Assembly: GCF_011075055.1 (NCBI RefSeq)
Contig: NC_058145.1
Span: 12,893,894-12,957,893, forward strand
Direction of reading: 5' to 3'
DNA from: Mangifera indica
Lineage: Eukaryota; Streptophyta; Magnoliopsida; Sapindales; Anacardiaceae
DNA length: 64,000 nucleotides
Shown: piece by piece, positions 54,116 to 64,000 of the stretch
Layout: each line of letters begins with the position of its first letter
How positions within the stretch are numbered: position 1 is the first letter of the stretch
Translations under genes and position numbers: made by a program
Notes under the pieces: generated by a model
Seen by the model: the letters and a program-made list of their open reading frames with translations, nothing else
Databases searched by the model: none
What the model was told of the DNA's origin: nothing

Positions 54116-55445
54116 ATGTTGTTTTTGCCATCCAAGGGGTTGCATTATAGGTCATTCTCTCTCTTGGCTTTAATTTCAATTTTATTTATGCCTTTACCCA
54201 ATCTCACAAACCCTCAACTTCTTCTATCAATGTCAATTTATGGTACAATCTAAATACTTTTTCGATGGATCTCAATATATTTTTGTCGAGGGGTGACCTA
54301 TGCTTACTAAAGATGAACTTATTCCAGTCAAAACATTATACATTTTTAAGTGTATGCGATTTTATATGCCTATGTGTATAATTATTCATATATTTGATTG
54401 TTTGCGACGTATAATTAAACAAATCCTTAAATAGGATTTAATCAAAGTGTCCTACATAACAGTATGAAATATGATATATGTCTAATTTGAACTTTTTTAA
54501 TTGTTTATGCGTTGTAATGAGACAGAAAAAGAATGAGAATTTTGAAAAATAGGTTCTCCTTGGGCATACATAGAGGGATTGGGCTCCTTCAAGTTTTAAG
54601 TCAACAGAGGAGGACTAAAAGAAAGACTGTGTCAGTAAAGCCTAAGTAACCCTCGGGTTCCACAGGACAGCTTACAGGATCATAATAGTTAAGAGGCCAT
54701 AGTTATTGGGCTTAAAATAACTAGAAAATTATAACGAAGCTGGAAGCCCAAAGCCACGACACTAAACCATTTAATCTTCAGACGGGGAGTAAATCATATG
54801 TTTTTTAAATTATTTTTTTAAGAATAATATTATATATATATATTTATTTATATAATTAAATATGATAATATTTAATTAAATAATTTTGAAATAACGAATA
54901 ATTAACCATTATATTATTAAATCACAATATATAAATCAAAAGCACCCATATATACTGTTGTAGATTGACGGTGCATCAACGTGTCACCCACAAAACAATT
55001 AATGTCTCTTCACTGGGCCAACTGCCCCCGTCTCGTGGCCTTGTTAGTCAATGCGTGTACACTTGCACATGCAATTTTGGGCGTTCCTCCGAAGAAAATC
55101 CAACATGCCTTGGACTATTTTGCCGATGGCTTAGACTACCGACCAAATATCCATGTACTAAACAATATAACATGTCAGTCGCAATTTCCGGTTACGATTT
55201 GGAAGTTTACGGGACAATCTGCTCGATAAGGGGGCCCTCCTCACTTCATTTCATCTATTAGAGAAAACGACGTCCATCTGATCTTGCTAAAAGACATCCA
55301 CCTGAGAGATTCACGTTTTACCCTATTAAGATGCCACCTACTCGGATGGGAATCGAATTTTGCTCTCTTGTTATCAGAATTTCCTCTTTTTAACTCAAAC
55401 CACACGTCTGTTGTGGATTTTGAATTTTGTTGAAAATTATTTGAA
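54116..55445. other. Spacer, no supported gene
   Basis: Overlapping open frames at 54965-55261 and 54981-55229 show no family resemblance. 55437-55445 is the left target duplication of the next element. Confidence 0.35.
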
Positions 55446-56327
55446 GGCCAAAAGAATATTTTTCACTCATATTTTAGTTTATTTATAAAAACATACTTAC
55501 GATATTTGAAAACCTAAATATTCATTAATGGATTAACTTCAATTAAAATTTTTTATTAGAGAAAATGATAAAAAAATATTTTATTTCTCTATTAAAAAAT
55601 ATATAATTTTATTCCCTCAAGACATTAAAAAGTTATATTTTATCTTAACCCCAACTTTGAAAAAGTGACATTTTATCCCCAAACCCTTAAGGTTTTATTC
55701 TCCCCGGTGACAAGGACGACAATAGCTATTGCGACGACCACCATTCTTCTCCCTTCTCTCTCTGCCACCGTTAACAATGTCCCACAATTGATGAAGAAGT
55801 ATCGACGTGATGAATTAAAGGAAACAAGTTCGACTTCTCCGACCGTGACAAGTTTTCCATTGAATTCTCTAGTACTTGCTTCATTTTTCTTTGATTCAGC
55901 TTCAGATGAAGACTAAGTGCATGACATAACCTTCGTCTAGAGCCAATTTGACAGAAAACACGTCGAACTTCATTGTCGATTCATGGAGAATGGTCGCACC
56001 AGTTTTCTTCGATTCATCTTATCGATGTTTCTTCATTACTCATGGGACATCATTGACAGTGGTGGAGAGAGAAGAGAGGAGAATAGTAACCATTGCTATC
56101 GTTGAAGAGAATAAAATCTTAAAGATTTAGAAGTAAAAATGTTATTTTTTTAAAATTGAGGATGATAATAAAATAAGATAAAATTATATATATTTTTAAT
56201 ATAAAAATAAAATAACAATTTTATCATCATCTTTAATATAAATTAATTTATATATAAATATTTAAAATATTCAAACATCGTAAACATATTTTTGAAAATA
56301 AGTTGCATAGAAAATAGTACTTTGGCC
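55446..56327. mobile_element. Long-TIR Mutator-like non-autonomous element, copy 2 (882 bp)
   Basis: A perfect 9-bp duplication TTATTTGAA flanks it (55437-55445 and 56328-56336). The left end is GGCCAAAAGAATATTTTTCA and the reversed right end is GGCCAAAGTACTATTTTCTA. The arms remain alike inward for about 250 bp, for example ACATTTTATCCCC...AAGGTTTTATTCTC on the left against ACATTTTTACTTC...AAGATTTTATTCTC reversed from the right. The centre (about 55700-56110) is GC-richer with CTCCCCGGTGACAAGGACGA and short open frames that carry no domain. Confidence 0.88.
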
Positions 56328-57176
56328 TTATTTGAATGAGCAATACTATGTGTACCCACTTTGGATACACAAATATATACACACTCATATGTGTCATCAT
56401 ATGATTGGTTATTATTTCATTTTTAATTTAAAATCATCCAATCACATAATGACACATATAAATGTGTACATATTTGTATACCTAAAATGGATACATATAG
56501 TTTTATTGTATTTGAATTTGATCGAGGGAAGCGAAAAAAAGGCAAAAGAGATTTCATTTAATTTGGGATGTCAAGTCATTTTCAATTTTAAATATTGCAA
56601 ATTAAGAAAAAAAATAGTTATATTAAGGTAAAGGTTGGACAAGGTCGTTTTTATGCATCTTATTCATGGAAATAAAATCATCCGGGGTTGAGTTTGAAAT
56701 TGAAAGATTAATATTTTTAAGTTTGAATTTTAAGAGTGATAGGTCCATTAAACTTGTGAATTAAAAAAATTTGATATAAAATAATATTATTTTAATTTAT
56801 ATATATTACCATGATATTATTTTAATAATAAATCAAATTTAAAAATCGATTTAAATTTAAATTTAAACTCAATTCTTTTAAAACAACTCACACTTAAGCC
56901 CTTTTGAAATGGATTTGACTAGTTGAAATTGATTTAATGTAAATCGAGTTAAACTATAGCTTTAAGTGATCTTAAATTTGGCTCAGTTATGTTCGAATCC
57001 AAACTTGGACACAAGTCTTTTTGTTGGGTAGTTGTTGTCTGCGCATCCCTATTCTGAATCCTTTTCTCCGTTAACATTCGCCTTCGTTTTCTCTTCCTAT
57101 ACGTTCCAAACTACGTTTTTCCCTCTTCCTCTCTTCCTCTGCCAGACCCACTTAATCACCGTTTTCATAGGGAGAA
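56328..57176. other. Spacer, decayed MITE traces and SOSEKI promoter
   Basis: 56680-57010 has TAGGG-family words, such as GGCTCAGTTATGTTCGAATCCAAAC at its right side. 56370-56510 has an inverted pair, TGTGTACCCACTTTGGATACAC and GTATACCTAAAATGGATACATA, around a TCATATGATTGG / CCAATCACATAATGA inverted repeat, which looks like another small MITE. The SOSEKI promoter is on the right. Confidence 0.4.
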
Positions 57177-59163
57177 ATGGAAGTCAGCTCGAGAGGCTCC
57201 AATACGACAGAGTTTCTCGTATCAAGAAAATGGAAAGGGAGAGATCAGCAGCAGCACACTAGTCCCCAGAGAACCAAAGTCTGGATTGGGCCTAACATTA
57301 ATAAGAACAACGCCACTGGTAGCTGTAGCGAGAGAAAAGTCCCTGTAATTTACTATCTGTCTCGAAATGGCCAGCTTGAGCACCCTCATTTCATGGACGT
57401 TCCTCTCTCTTCTCAGGAAGGTCTCTATCTCAGAGGTAACTAGTTTACTTAACACTACTTTTCCATTTCTTCTTCAATTTTTTACTGTCTCTGTTTGGTT
57501 GCTGAGAAAGCTCAAGAAATAATGAGAAATTAGGAATCTTGATTTCCGTATATTATTTTTGTTTGTTTGTTAAACATGAATGCCAATCAGTTGATTAAGC
57601 TTAAAGAGCTGTTTGTTGTTTTGTAATTGAACAATGCAAAGTTTCAAATTCCGCTAGCTGCTTTAATTTAGTATTTTCTCCGTATGCCGCCAAACTTTTC
57701 TACCCTGCTTGATCTCTGAGGAACAAAACGCAAAACTGCGAATTTTCATGGAATCTTTTTATCTTTCCTCAGATGTAATCAACCGCTTAAACGTCCTCCG
57801 AGGCAAAGGCATGGCTAGGTTGTACACCTGGTCCTGCAAACGGTAAACCTCCCTCACCGTCTGATCTAATTACCACTCACATTTCACTTACTGGCATTCC
57901 ACCGTCTGATTCAGGAGCTACAAAAACGGCTTCGTTTGGCACGACTTGTCAGAGAACGACTTGATTCACCCGGCTCACGGCCAAGAATACGTTCTCAAAG
58001 GATCAGAGCTTCTCGATCCTTCTTCGATAAACTCCAACCCTTTCGAAACAGCGTCGTCGTCGTCGTTTCGAGCGCTGAAGTCAGCAGACGAGTCGTTAGA
58101 GTTTCCCGCGATTACCCGTAGGAGAAACCAATCTTGGAGTTCTATTGATTTAAATGAGTATATAGTTTATAAGACTGAGCCGAACTCCGAGTCGTTCCGG
58201 AGAGTCGCTGCTGATGCGTCGACTCAAACGGATGATAAAAGACGGCGAAGACGACCAGTCAAAGTTGAAGTTGACGACAAAGGTCAAAGCCAAAGTCAAG
58301 AATATTATAAGAAACAAAGCACGGAGCTCAACAGGGAAGAAATTTCACCTCCGCCATCCGATTCAAGTCCTGAAACCTTAGAATCTTTGATAAAAGCTGA
58401 CGGACGGCTGATATTGTGTTCCGGTAAGGGCAATGACGCTAACTTGAACCGAACGGAGGATAATTATCCAAGTGGAAGAATGAAGGCGTCGACGGTTCTG
58501 ATGCAGTTGATATCCTGCGGCGCAATCTCTTTTAAGGACTGTGGACTCAGCCATGTAAAAGATGAAGGATTCTCGTTGATTGGGCATTACAAGGGAAGGC
58601 TACCACGTGGATCAGGGGAAAAGAAGGAGACGGGGACAGAAAAGGAAATTTGTAATACTCCGAGGGTAAGATTGGAAGATAAGGAGTACTTCAGTGGGAG
58701 CTTGATTGAGACAAACAAGAAAGAGGACGACGTTCCTCCAGCTTTGAAAAGATCCAATTCTTACGACGCAGATCGGTGAGTGAGTCTTTTGTTTTGTTTT
58801 TATGGGTGTTGTTTGTGCCGTTCAGACAATCCTGTGTCCATCTATAGTTTGTCTTTTAGTTATTTTAAGAATTATATTTTGATGCTGTAGACTGAGACAT
58901 GGGTCTAGTTTGTCTTTTGTGTCATTTGCCAGTTGTTCTTGTGTTAACTGGGCAGTTCATTGTTTAACAGCTTTTTCATTGTTTGATTTGTGATATCAAA
59001 TGCATTAATCAGCAGAAGCTCGCAGTTGCATTTGGCGGAGAAAGAGACAGAGGGAGTACGTGCAAAATGCTTACCAAGGAAGCCAAAAAGACTGCCAACC
59101 AAAAGAGAAAACACCATTGACGGCTGTGGAGCTCAACACGGGAACGAAAGACTCCAAGTCTAA
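57177..59163 (+). CDS. SOSEKI (DUF966/DIX-like) polarity protein, 446 aa
   Basis: Exons 57177-57435, 57773-57842, 57915-58775 and 59013-59163 join to 447 codons. Residues 53-142 form the SOSEKI DIX-like domain: [90 protein letters not shown] long polar, Ser/Lys/Arg-rich region follows. It contains the family's second conserved block ([21 protein letters not shown], about 345-365) and a basic C-terminus. SOSEKI proteins polymerise through the DIX-like domain and localise to cell corners and edges in response to global polarity cues, acting with ANGUSTIFOLIA. The last acceptor is a NAGNAG (CAGCAG at 59010-59015), so products of 446 or 445 aa are both in frame. The start is the first ATG and is followed by the typical V-x-S-R-x-W segment (about 15-19). 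Confidence 0.93.
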
Positions 59164-61389
59164 CAATTAACCCACGTCAACTATACCGAGTTATGTGAAA
59201 TATAAATGCAAAAAAGGTTTTTTAAAAAAAAAATAAAAGGAAAGGGTTTCGAGAAACACGGGCGAAATGTAAGGTAGTAGGTCGCAGGAAACGGCACGTT
59301 GGGCTCACACAATGAGAAGGAAGAAAAGCAAAGGTTTGGAGGAATCCTATAAATCTATTTTGGTGAAGTTTGGGATTTTGTCTATTTCAGCTTGGAGGTT
59401 TGGGCTGGGTCAGCATAGTTTGTTGTTGGGTGTTAGTGGGGAATGAGTTTGATCCAGTATTTGTTATTTGATGCTAACCCCACAACCTTTTTAAAGCCCT
59501 TCTTTTGACTAAGTTTTGTCTTCAAGTATGCACATGAGTCACGAGGAAGAAAGCTAATTTGACTCGAATATGGAGATTGAAGAGGTCGAGGCTCTCAATC
59601 TCCGAGAAATTTGGTGTAGCCTGGAAATCTGAACTTTGGAACTCAGCCACAAATTCTGATATATTGAAGCAATTGATGTACCTTCATTCCTCACCGTGCT
59701 TGTAATTTAGGTTCTGACTTTGTTATTTAGCAAAATAATATTCGATGTATTTTGTTCTCCATGGTTGAGTACTCTGTTTGCAATTAGTAGGTACGGGTGA
59801 TAACATACAGCAAACTGCATCTTAATTTGTTCAAATATTCGATCAACAATTCACCGATTGCTGTTTCTGAATGATGTGATTCGTACGCGGTTTTGAAAAT
59901 AGATTGGATTTGCCACGTGAAGATAAAATAATATATACAATAAAAATATTATGTAAAGAAGAAGGGTGGGAATTGCCGTAAGATTTTAAATTCATCATGC
60001 TACACGGTAAAGTCAAACCTGCACGTCTCAAAGAGACGGTCATTTACAAACATAACAGTTATGAACTTCAACAGGATAGACCTATCTTACTCGAAGAACG
60101 CTCGTCAACATTTGATTATAGTTATTTTGTCTGCAATGTAACATTTCCCTTTCCTATAGAATATAGATAAAAGGAAGTATTCAACGGAAATAGGAGGGGG
60201 GAAGGATAAAAACATAGAGATACAAAAATAAGATATTTCAAGTTCATCATTTTATAGTAAAAAAAAAAATTCATCATGATTGTTTGATTTATTTATGAAT
60301 ACTTATTGTTTATTTCATGAACAATACATATCAAATCATACCCCAAAGAAAATGAAATGATAAGATGAATATAGTAATAAAAATGTATAAAACCATGATA
60401 GTGCTAATTTGTATGATCTAGAGTGGTGAGATCTCCACTTGACTAAAAGATTTTAAAGTTATTGAAGTCGGTGTTACAATCCAAGAATTTGGAATAAATG
60501 TTGTGTGGCCAAATTAATCATTTTGAAGTCAATGTTTGAAGTAACTAGAGAGAACGACTAAGTAATTTTTCAAGTTGAACCTTGCAATGGATTTGATGTC
60601 ATGGCGAATAATTAGGAATTAGACAATATTAAATCTAAAGTAGTTTATAAAAAAGAAGGTTTTCTTGTAATTATTAAATTAAGGAGACATCCATCTAGAT
60701 TCTACGATGCAACTCTTTATAACAGTCATCCAACAAAATGTTAATTTTTCCATAAACAATGCTATTGTTGATATATGTATAACTACCTCCCATTTAAATT
60801 TAAATCAAGGTAAGGTTCTTAAATTAAGGGAGTTTCAAATGTATTTTTTCTTCTAAAAAACTTGTATATAAGGGAGAGTTCAGAGGGGAAGGAGGGGAGA
60901 CTAAAAATAAAATACTACACTCTATAGAGGCAAAATACACTACCTACAAAAAGAAAATCTTGTATTATTCTTGTACTTTACTCGGACTAATGAGAATACC
61001 AAGGATGACTCTTGTCTTTCATTTATATTTCTTTGATATGTTTCGATTCATCTTCTCACACATTACTCACATAAGTTTTCTCATAACTAATCACTACTAG
61101 TATAACCTATTTTAGTGACAAGAAATTGTATCAACAGTAAGGATATGTCACTCACAGTCATATTGTCTCTCAAATCATCAATTTTTTCTTTTATGGCCTC
61201 TCCTCTAATCTTAATTTTGTAATTAGTGGAAGCTGCATATTGCTGAGTGATGAAATGGTGGCGTTGGGGCCATACCAAGAAGATAGATTCCAATTTTCAT
61301 ATTGCATGCATAAGGCTTATCTCAATCTCCAATGTGTTAGTCATTATTTCTTAACTTTTTCCTAAAAAGACATTGCGTTCTTGCCTAAA
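59164..61389. other. SOSEKI 3' flank and spacer
   Basis: The 3' UTR of the SOSEKI gene lies at the left. No other gene or clear repeat was recognised. Open frames at 59843-60043 and 61087-61293 (minus) lack features. Confidence 0.35.
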
Positions 61390-62170
61390 GGCCAAACGAC
61401 TATTTTCCACCTAAACTATGATAAATTCTCAAAGTTTTTCTCATTAACTATAGAAATGCTGTTTATCTACCTATGGTCGGTTAAATTTAATAGAACCTTA
61501 ACGTCTGAAAATTTTATCTTCTTTTTGCCCCCTAAACTTTAAAAACTAAAAGTTGCCCCCAGCCTAAGTTTTAAAAAATAGAAGTTTCACCCTAGGGTTT
61601 CGTTTTGAAATCTCCGGTGACATCTCCAGCTCCATTGCTGATGGCCTCTCCATCCCGGAGCAACCTCTCCTTCTAGCGATCTCTTTCCTCCCATTTAGAC
61701 GCTCGATCAGCGTCGGAGAAACCTTAGGCTTCGTCTTCCCAGAAGAAAACCTCTGGGAAGATGAAGAACTTCATCTTTCCTGATGAAGTTCTTCATCTCC
61801 CAAAGTTTTTCCAATGTCGATCGAACATCCAAATTGGAGGAAAGAGATAGTCGGAAGGAGATGATGCTTCGGGAGGGAGAGGCCGTTGACAATGGAGCCG
61901 GAGATGTCACTGGAGATTTCAAAATGAAACCCTAAGGTGAAACTGCTATTTTTTAAAACTTAGACTGGGAGAAACTTTTAGTTTTTAAAGTTTATGGGGG
62001 CAAAAATAGATTATATTTTAGTTTGTTTTTAATATTATAGAGAAAATGACGAATTTACCCTTATCACCGTTAATTTTAATTGCTCATGGGTGGGTAAACA
62101 ATATTTCCACAGTAAATGGGGAAAACTTTGAGAGTTCAACATAGTTTAGGTGGGAAAAAGTTGTTTGGCC
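61390..62170. mobile_element. Long-TIR Mutator-like non-autonomous element, copy 3 (781 bp)
   Basis: The flanks TTGCCTAAA (61381-61389) and TTTCCTAAA (62171-62179) match at 8 of 9 bases. The left end is GGCCAAACGACTATTTTCCA and the reversed right end is GGCCAAACAACTTTTTCCCA. The arms are closely alike for over 250 bp, through ACCTAAACTATG, TCTCAAAGTTTT, CCCTAGGGTTTC and GAAATCTCC(G/A)GTGACATCTCC. The near-complete palindrome ends in a small central hairpin at 61760-61799. No transposase. It is the least diverged of the set. Confidence 0.9.
61760..61799. repeat. Perfect inner hairpin (17-bp arms)
   Basis: AGATGAAGAACTTCATC and its reverse complement GATGAAGTTCTTCATCT are separated by about six bases, near the dyad centre of the 781-bp element. 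Confidence 0.85.
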
Positions 62171-64000
62171 TTTCCTAAAATCTTTTTCTACGTAACCGTA
62201 AGTCTGTAATACATCATATCTTCAATAATGATACACAGATGGAATTTTTTTTTTTACCAGAAGTTCTGTAAGGCAAATATATATTACATGAAAAGCTTGC
62301 ATATATACATACAGATGGGAATATTAATTACTCCTTTTGTCTAAGTTTCATTCATCCTTCATTCTCAAAATGTATATATTTTTGGTATTAAGTGTCGCTT
62401 TGCAGGACCTTATCTTATCCTTTGTTTTCTTTCTGCTGAGAATAATATGGGCATCAAATGACTGCAACTGGGAAGGTATCATATATGATAAGAACGTTAA
62501 CATAACAAGAATAATATTAAGTATCTTCTTTATGTGCAGAAAATGGAAATCCCACTTTCACAAGCTGATGAAGACTTCAATTTCTGAGATTGATTCCAGC
62601 CTATACTTCTTCCAAACAAGTAAACTTTTTTGCTTCTTTAAATTATCAGATGCAAAATGCAATAAAATAGTGCGCTGTCTACTTTCTCAATCATTCTAAA
62701 TTGATGATCACTATAAGCTACTTGTGTTTGACTGATCTGCAGAGTCTCCTACCAGAAAAGAAAGAGAAAAATGGAAGAAAAAGGATATGTCCTTTAGAAC
62801 TCAAACAACCCAACCCGACCCAGAAAAAGAAGGCTAACCAGGAGCTTAGCTGCATATTTAATTAGCTTCATTAAACAAAGGGTAATATCATATTTTGCTT
62901 TCTATTATTAGCAAGGCGACATAATTATGACACTAACCTCTAGCTAAATCAATCACAATTGGGATCTTAATTTACTCCCCAGATCAGGTGAGACAATCCT
63001 CTCCCCTCCCTGCGACAAGCTTTTATGAAAAATTCAACATCAAAAAACCACAAATATTTCTGTTAATGTTCGCCATATAATACAAAGAGCAAGTGAGAGC
63101 GTACGGCCTATAAACAAAAATAATATTATCACATTACCTAATCTATCTTGTCATCACACTTATTATGTAGAATTTACATATATCTTAGTGGTGCATCACT
63201 GAATGGACTCGTGGCATCATTTTTGCCAAGCAGGATTACAAAAATTAAAGAAAACATTAGAGATTATCATTGGAAAAATTGCTTATCATGGCCGAAATTT
63301 AACACACAGTTGCACCAATAGAATAGACAATTGAGCAGAAGAGAATTGTATTTGAGCACGCAAGCCATATATGGAAGAAAATACGCCTCTTTTCTTGTTC
63401 TTCTTATTCAACAGAAATCAAAACTTAATTTTCAATTCATGGATGGGACCGCAAGTTCCACATATTCAAATGAATAAAGAGAGAGAGAATGAAAGAGAGA
63501 CGTATGGGGATAAAACTAAGTGCGGTGGCCATAAAAATGGTGGTGGCCACGTCACGCCGGTTCATCTTTTTGGCTACTCTTTTGATCTTCACTCCACTAG
63601 CTTGCAGGGCCCTTAAAGCAAGGAGTCTGGAGCCACCATTCCATTTATTTTGTTTTATTCAACAAGAGCAATGCTTTGCTGGCTATAGCACCACCACAAT
63701 TTATATGTATAACCAATGCTGTTGTTAGAAATGGCACAGGCATATGATGCCGTATTCCACTTTTAAATATATCTTTGTCATGTCGCCCTTAGTGCTGTCA
63801 TATTTTAATTAGCTCCACTCTCTCTTAATCCAATAATAATTTGTAGTCTCTAACTTGTCTAACCAAACGATAATAAAATAGGAGGAGGTCAAAATTTTTA
63901 GCAGTGTTGAAAGTTAAAGCCACAATTTATTATTGATTTTGGTCGTATAAATGACCAGGAACATGAGATGGATGATGGATCCATAATCGAGATTTCTCAC
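62171..64000. other. Terminal spacer, only a doubtful small ORF
   Basis: No firm gene is present. A plus-strand frame at 63489-63728 contains a signal-peptide-like stretch (MVVATSRRFIFLATLLIFTP, then LACRA); see findings. An open frame at 62337-62699 is rich in hydrophobic residues because of T-rich DNA and is not called. Confidence 0.35.

Noticed and set aside
62337..62699. 120-codon hydrophobic open frame
   Set aside because: Composition follows the T-rich DNA, with no family resemblance and no plausible promoter or splice structure.

Overview
This is nuclear DNA of a flowering plant, most likely a eudicot. Genes carry short GT-AG introns with T-rich acceptors, the intergenic DNA is very AT-rich, and several products are plant-specific or plant-typical: a SOSEKI protein, a two-finger QALGGH zinc-finger repressor, an H2A.W-type histone with SPKK tail motifs, and a plant RABE1 GTPase. 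I cannot name the species from the sequence alone.

Layout. About 1.08-5.87 kb (+) is an 11-exon gene for a conserved plant protein I do not recognise by name. 8.28-10.63 kb (-) is an ALY/REF mRNA-export adaptor. Two tRNA loci follow: a Val(AAC) copy that is 3 nt short (+) and an intact Cys(GCA) gene (-). At 12.2-12.9 kb a GCGTTTGGTT-type MITE abuts a broken, 5'-truncated histone H2B copy. 13.67-15.41 kb (-) is an actin-depolymerizing factor. 18.85-19.36 kb (+) is an H2A.W-like histone. 19.4-26.5 kb is gene-poor: a three-copy ~190-bp tandem repeat, a decayed Ty3/gypsy integrase remnant and a 787-bp long-TIR element. 26.58-27.03 kb (+) is a ZAT-type C2H2 repressor. 29.53-32.39 kb (+) is a TDBD-family nuclear protein. 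33.46-37.14 kb (-) is RABE1/Rab8. 39.01-39.95 kb (-) is ribosomal protein uS8 (S15a). 43.48-43.92 kb (+) is an intact intronless H2B. 46.84-51.58 kb (-) is a PIF/Harbinger-transposase-derived host protein. 57.18-59.16 kb (+) is a SOSEKI polarity protein. The remaining ~4.8 kb to the window end shows only a long-TIR element and a doubtful small ORF.

The genes are ordinary housekeeping, chromatin and regulatory loci, each with its own promoter; I see no operon-like or pathway cluster. Two functional histone genes plus an H2B pseudogene lie within 32 kb, but they are not tightly linked.

The most distinctive content is mobile. (1) Three clear members, and one weaker one, of a non-autonomous family with ~250-bp terminal inverted repeats starting GGCC and 9-bp target duplications, as expected for Mutator-like elements. 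Each is a near-complete palindrome of 780-890 bp. (2) A ~260-290-bp hAT-like MITE family with TAGGGTT ends, a central AAAACGAC/GTCGTTTT palindrome and 8-bp duplications, with at least three recognisable and several decayed copies. (3) A Tourist-like MITE plus a decayed sibling. (4) Separate gypsy gag and integrase relics. No CRISPR, operon or phage-like system is present.
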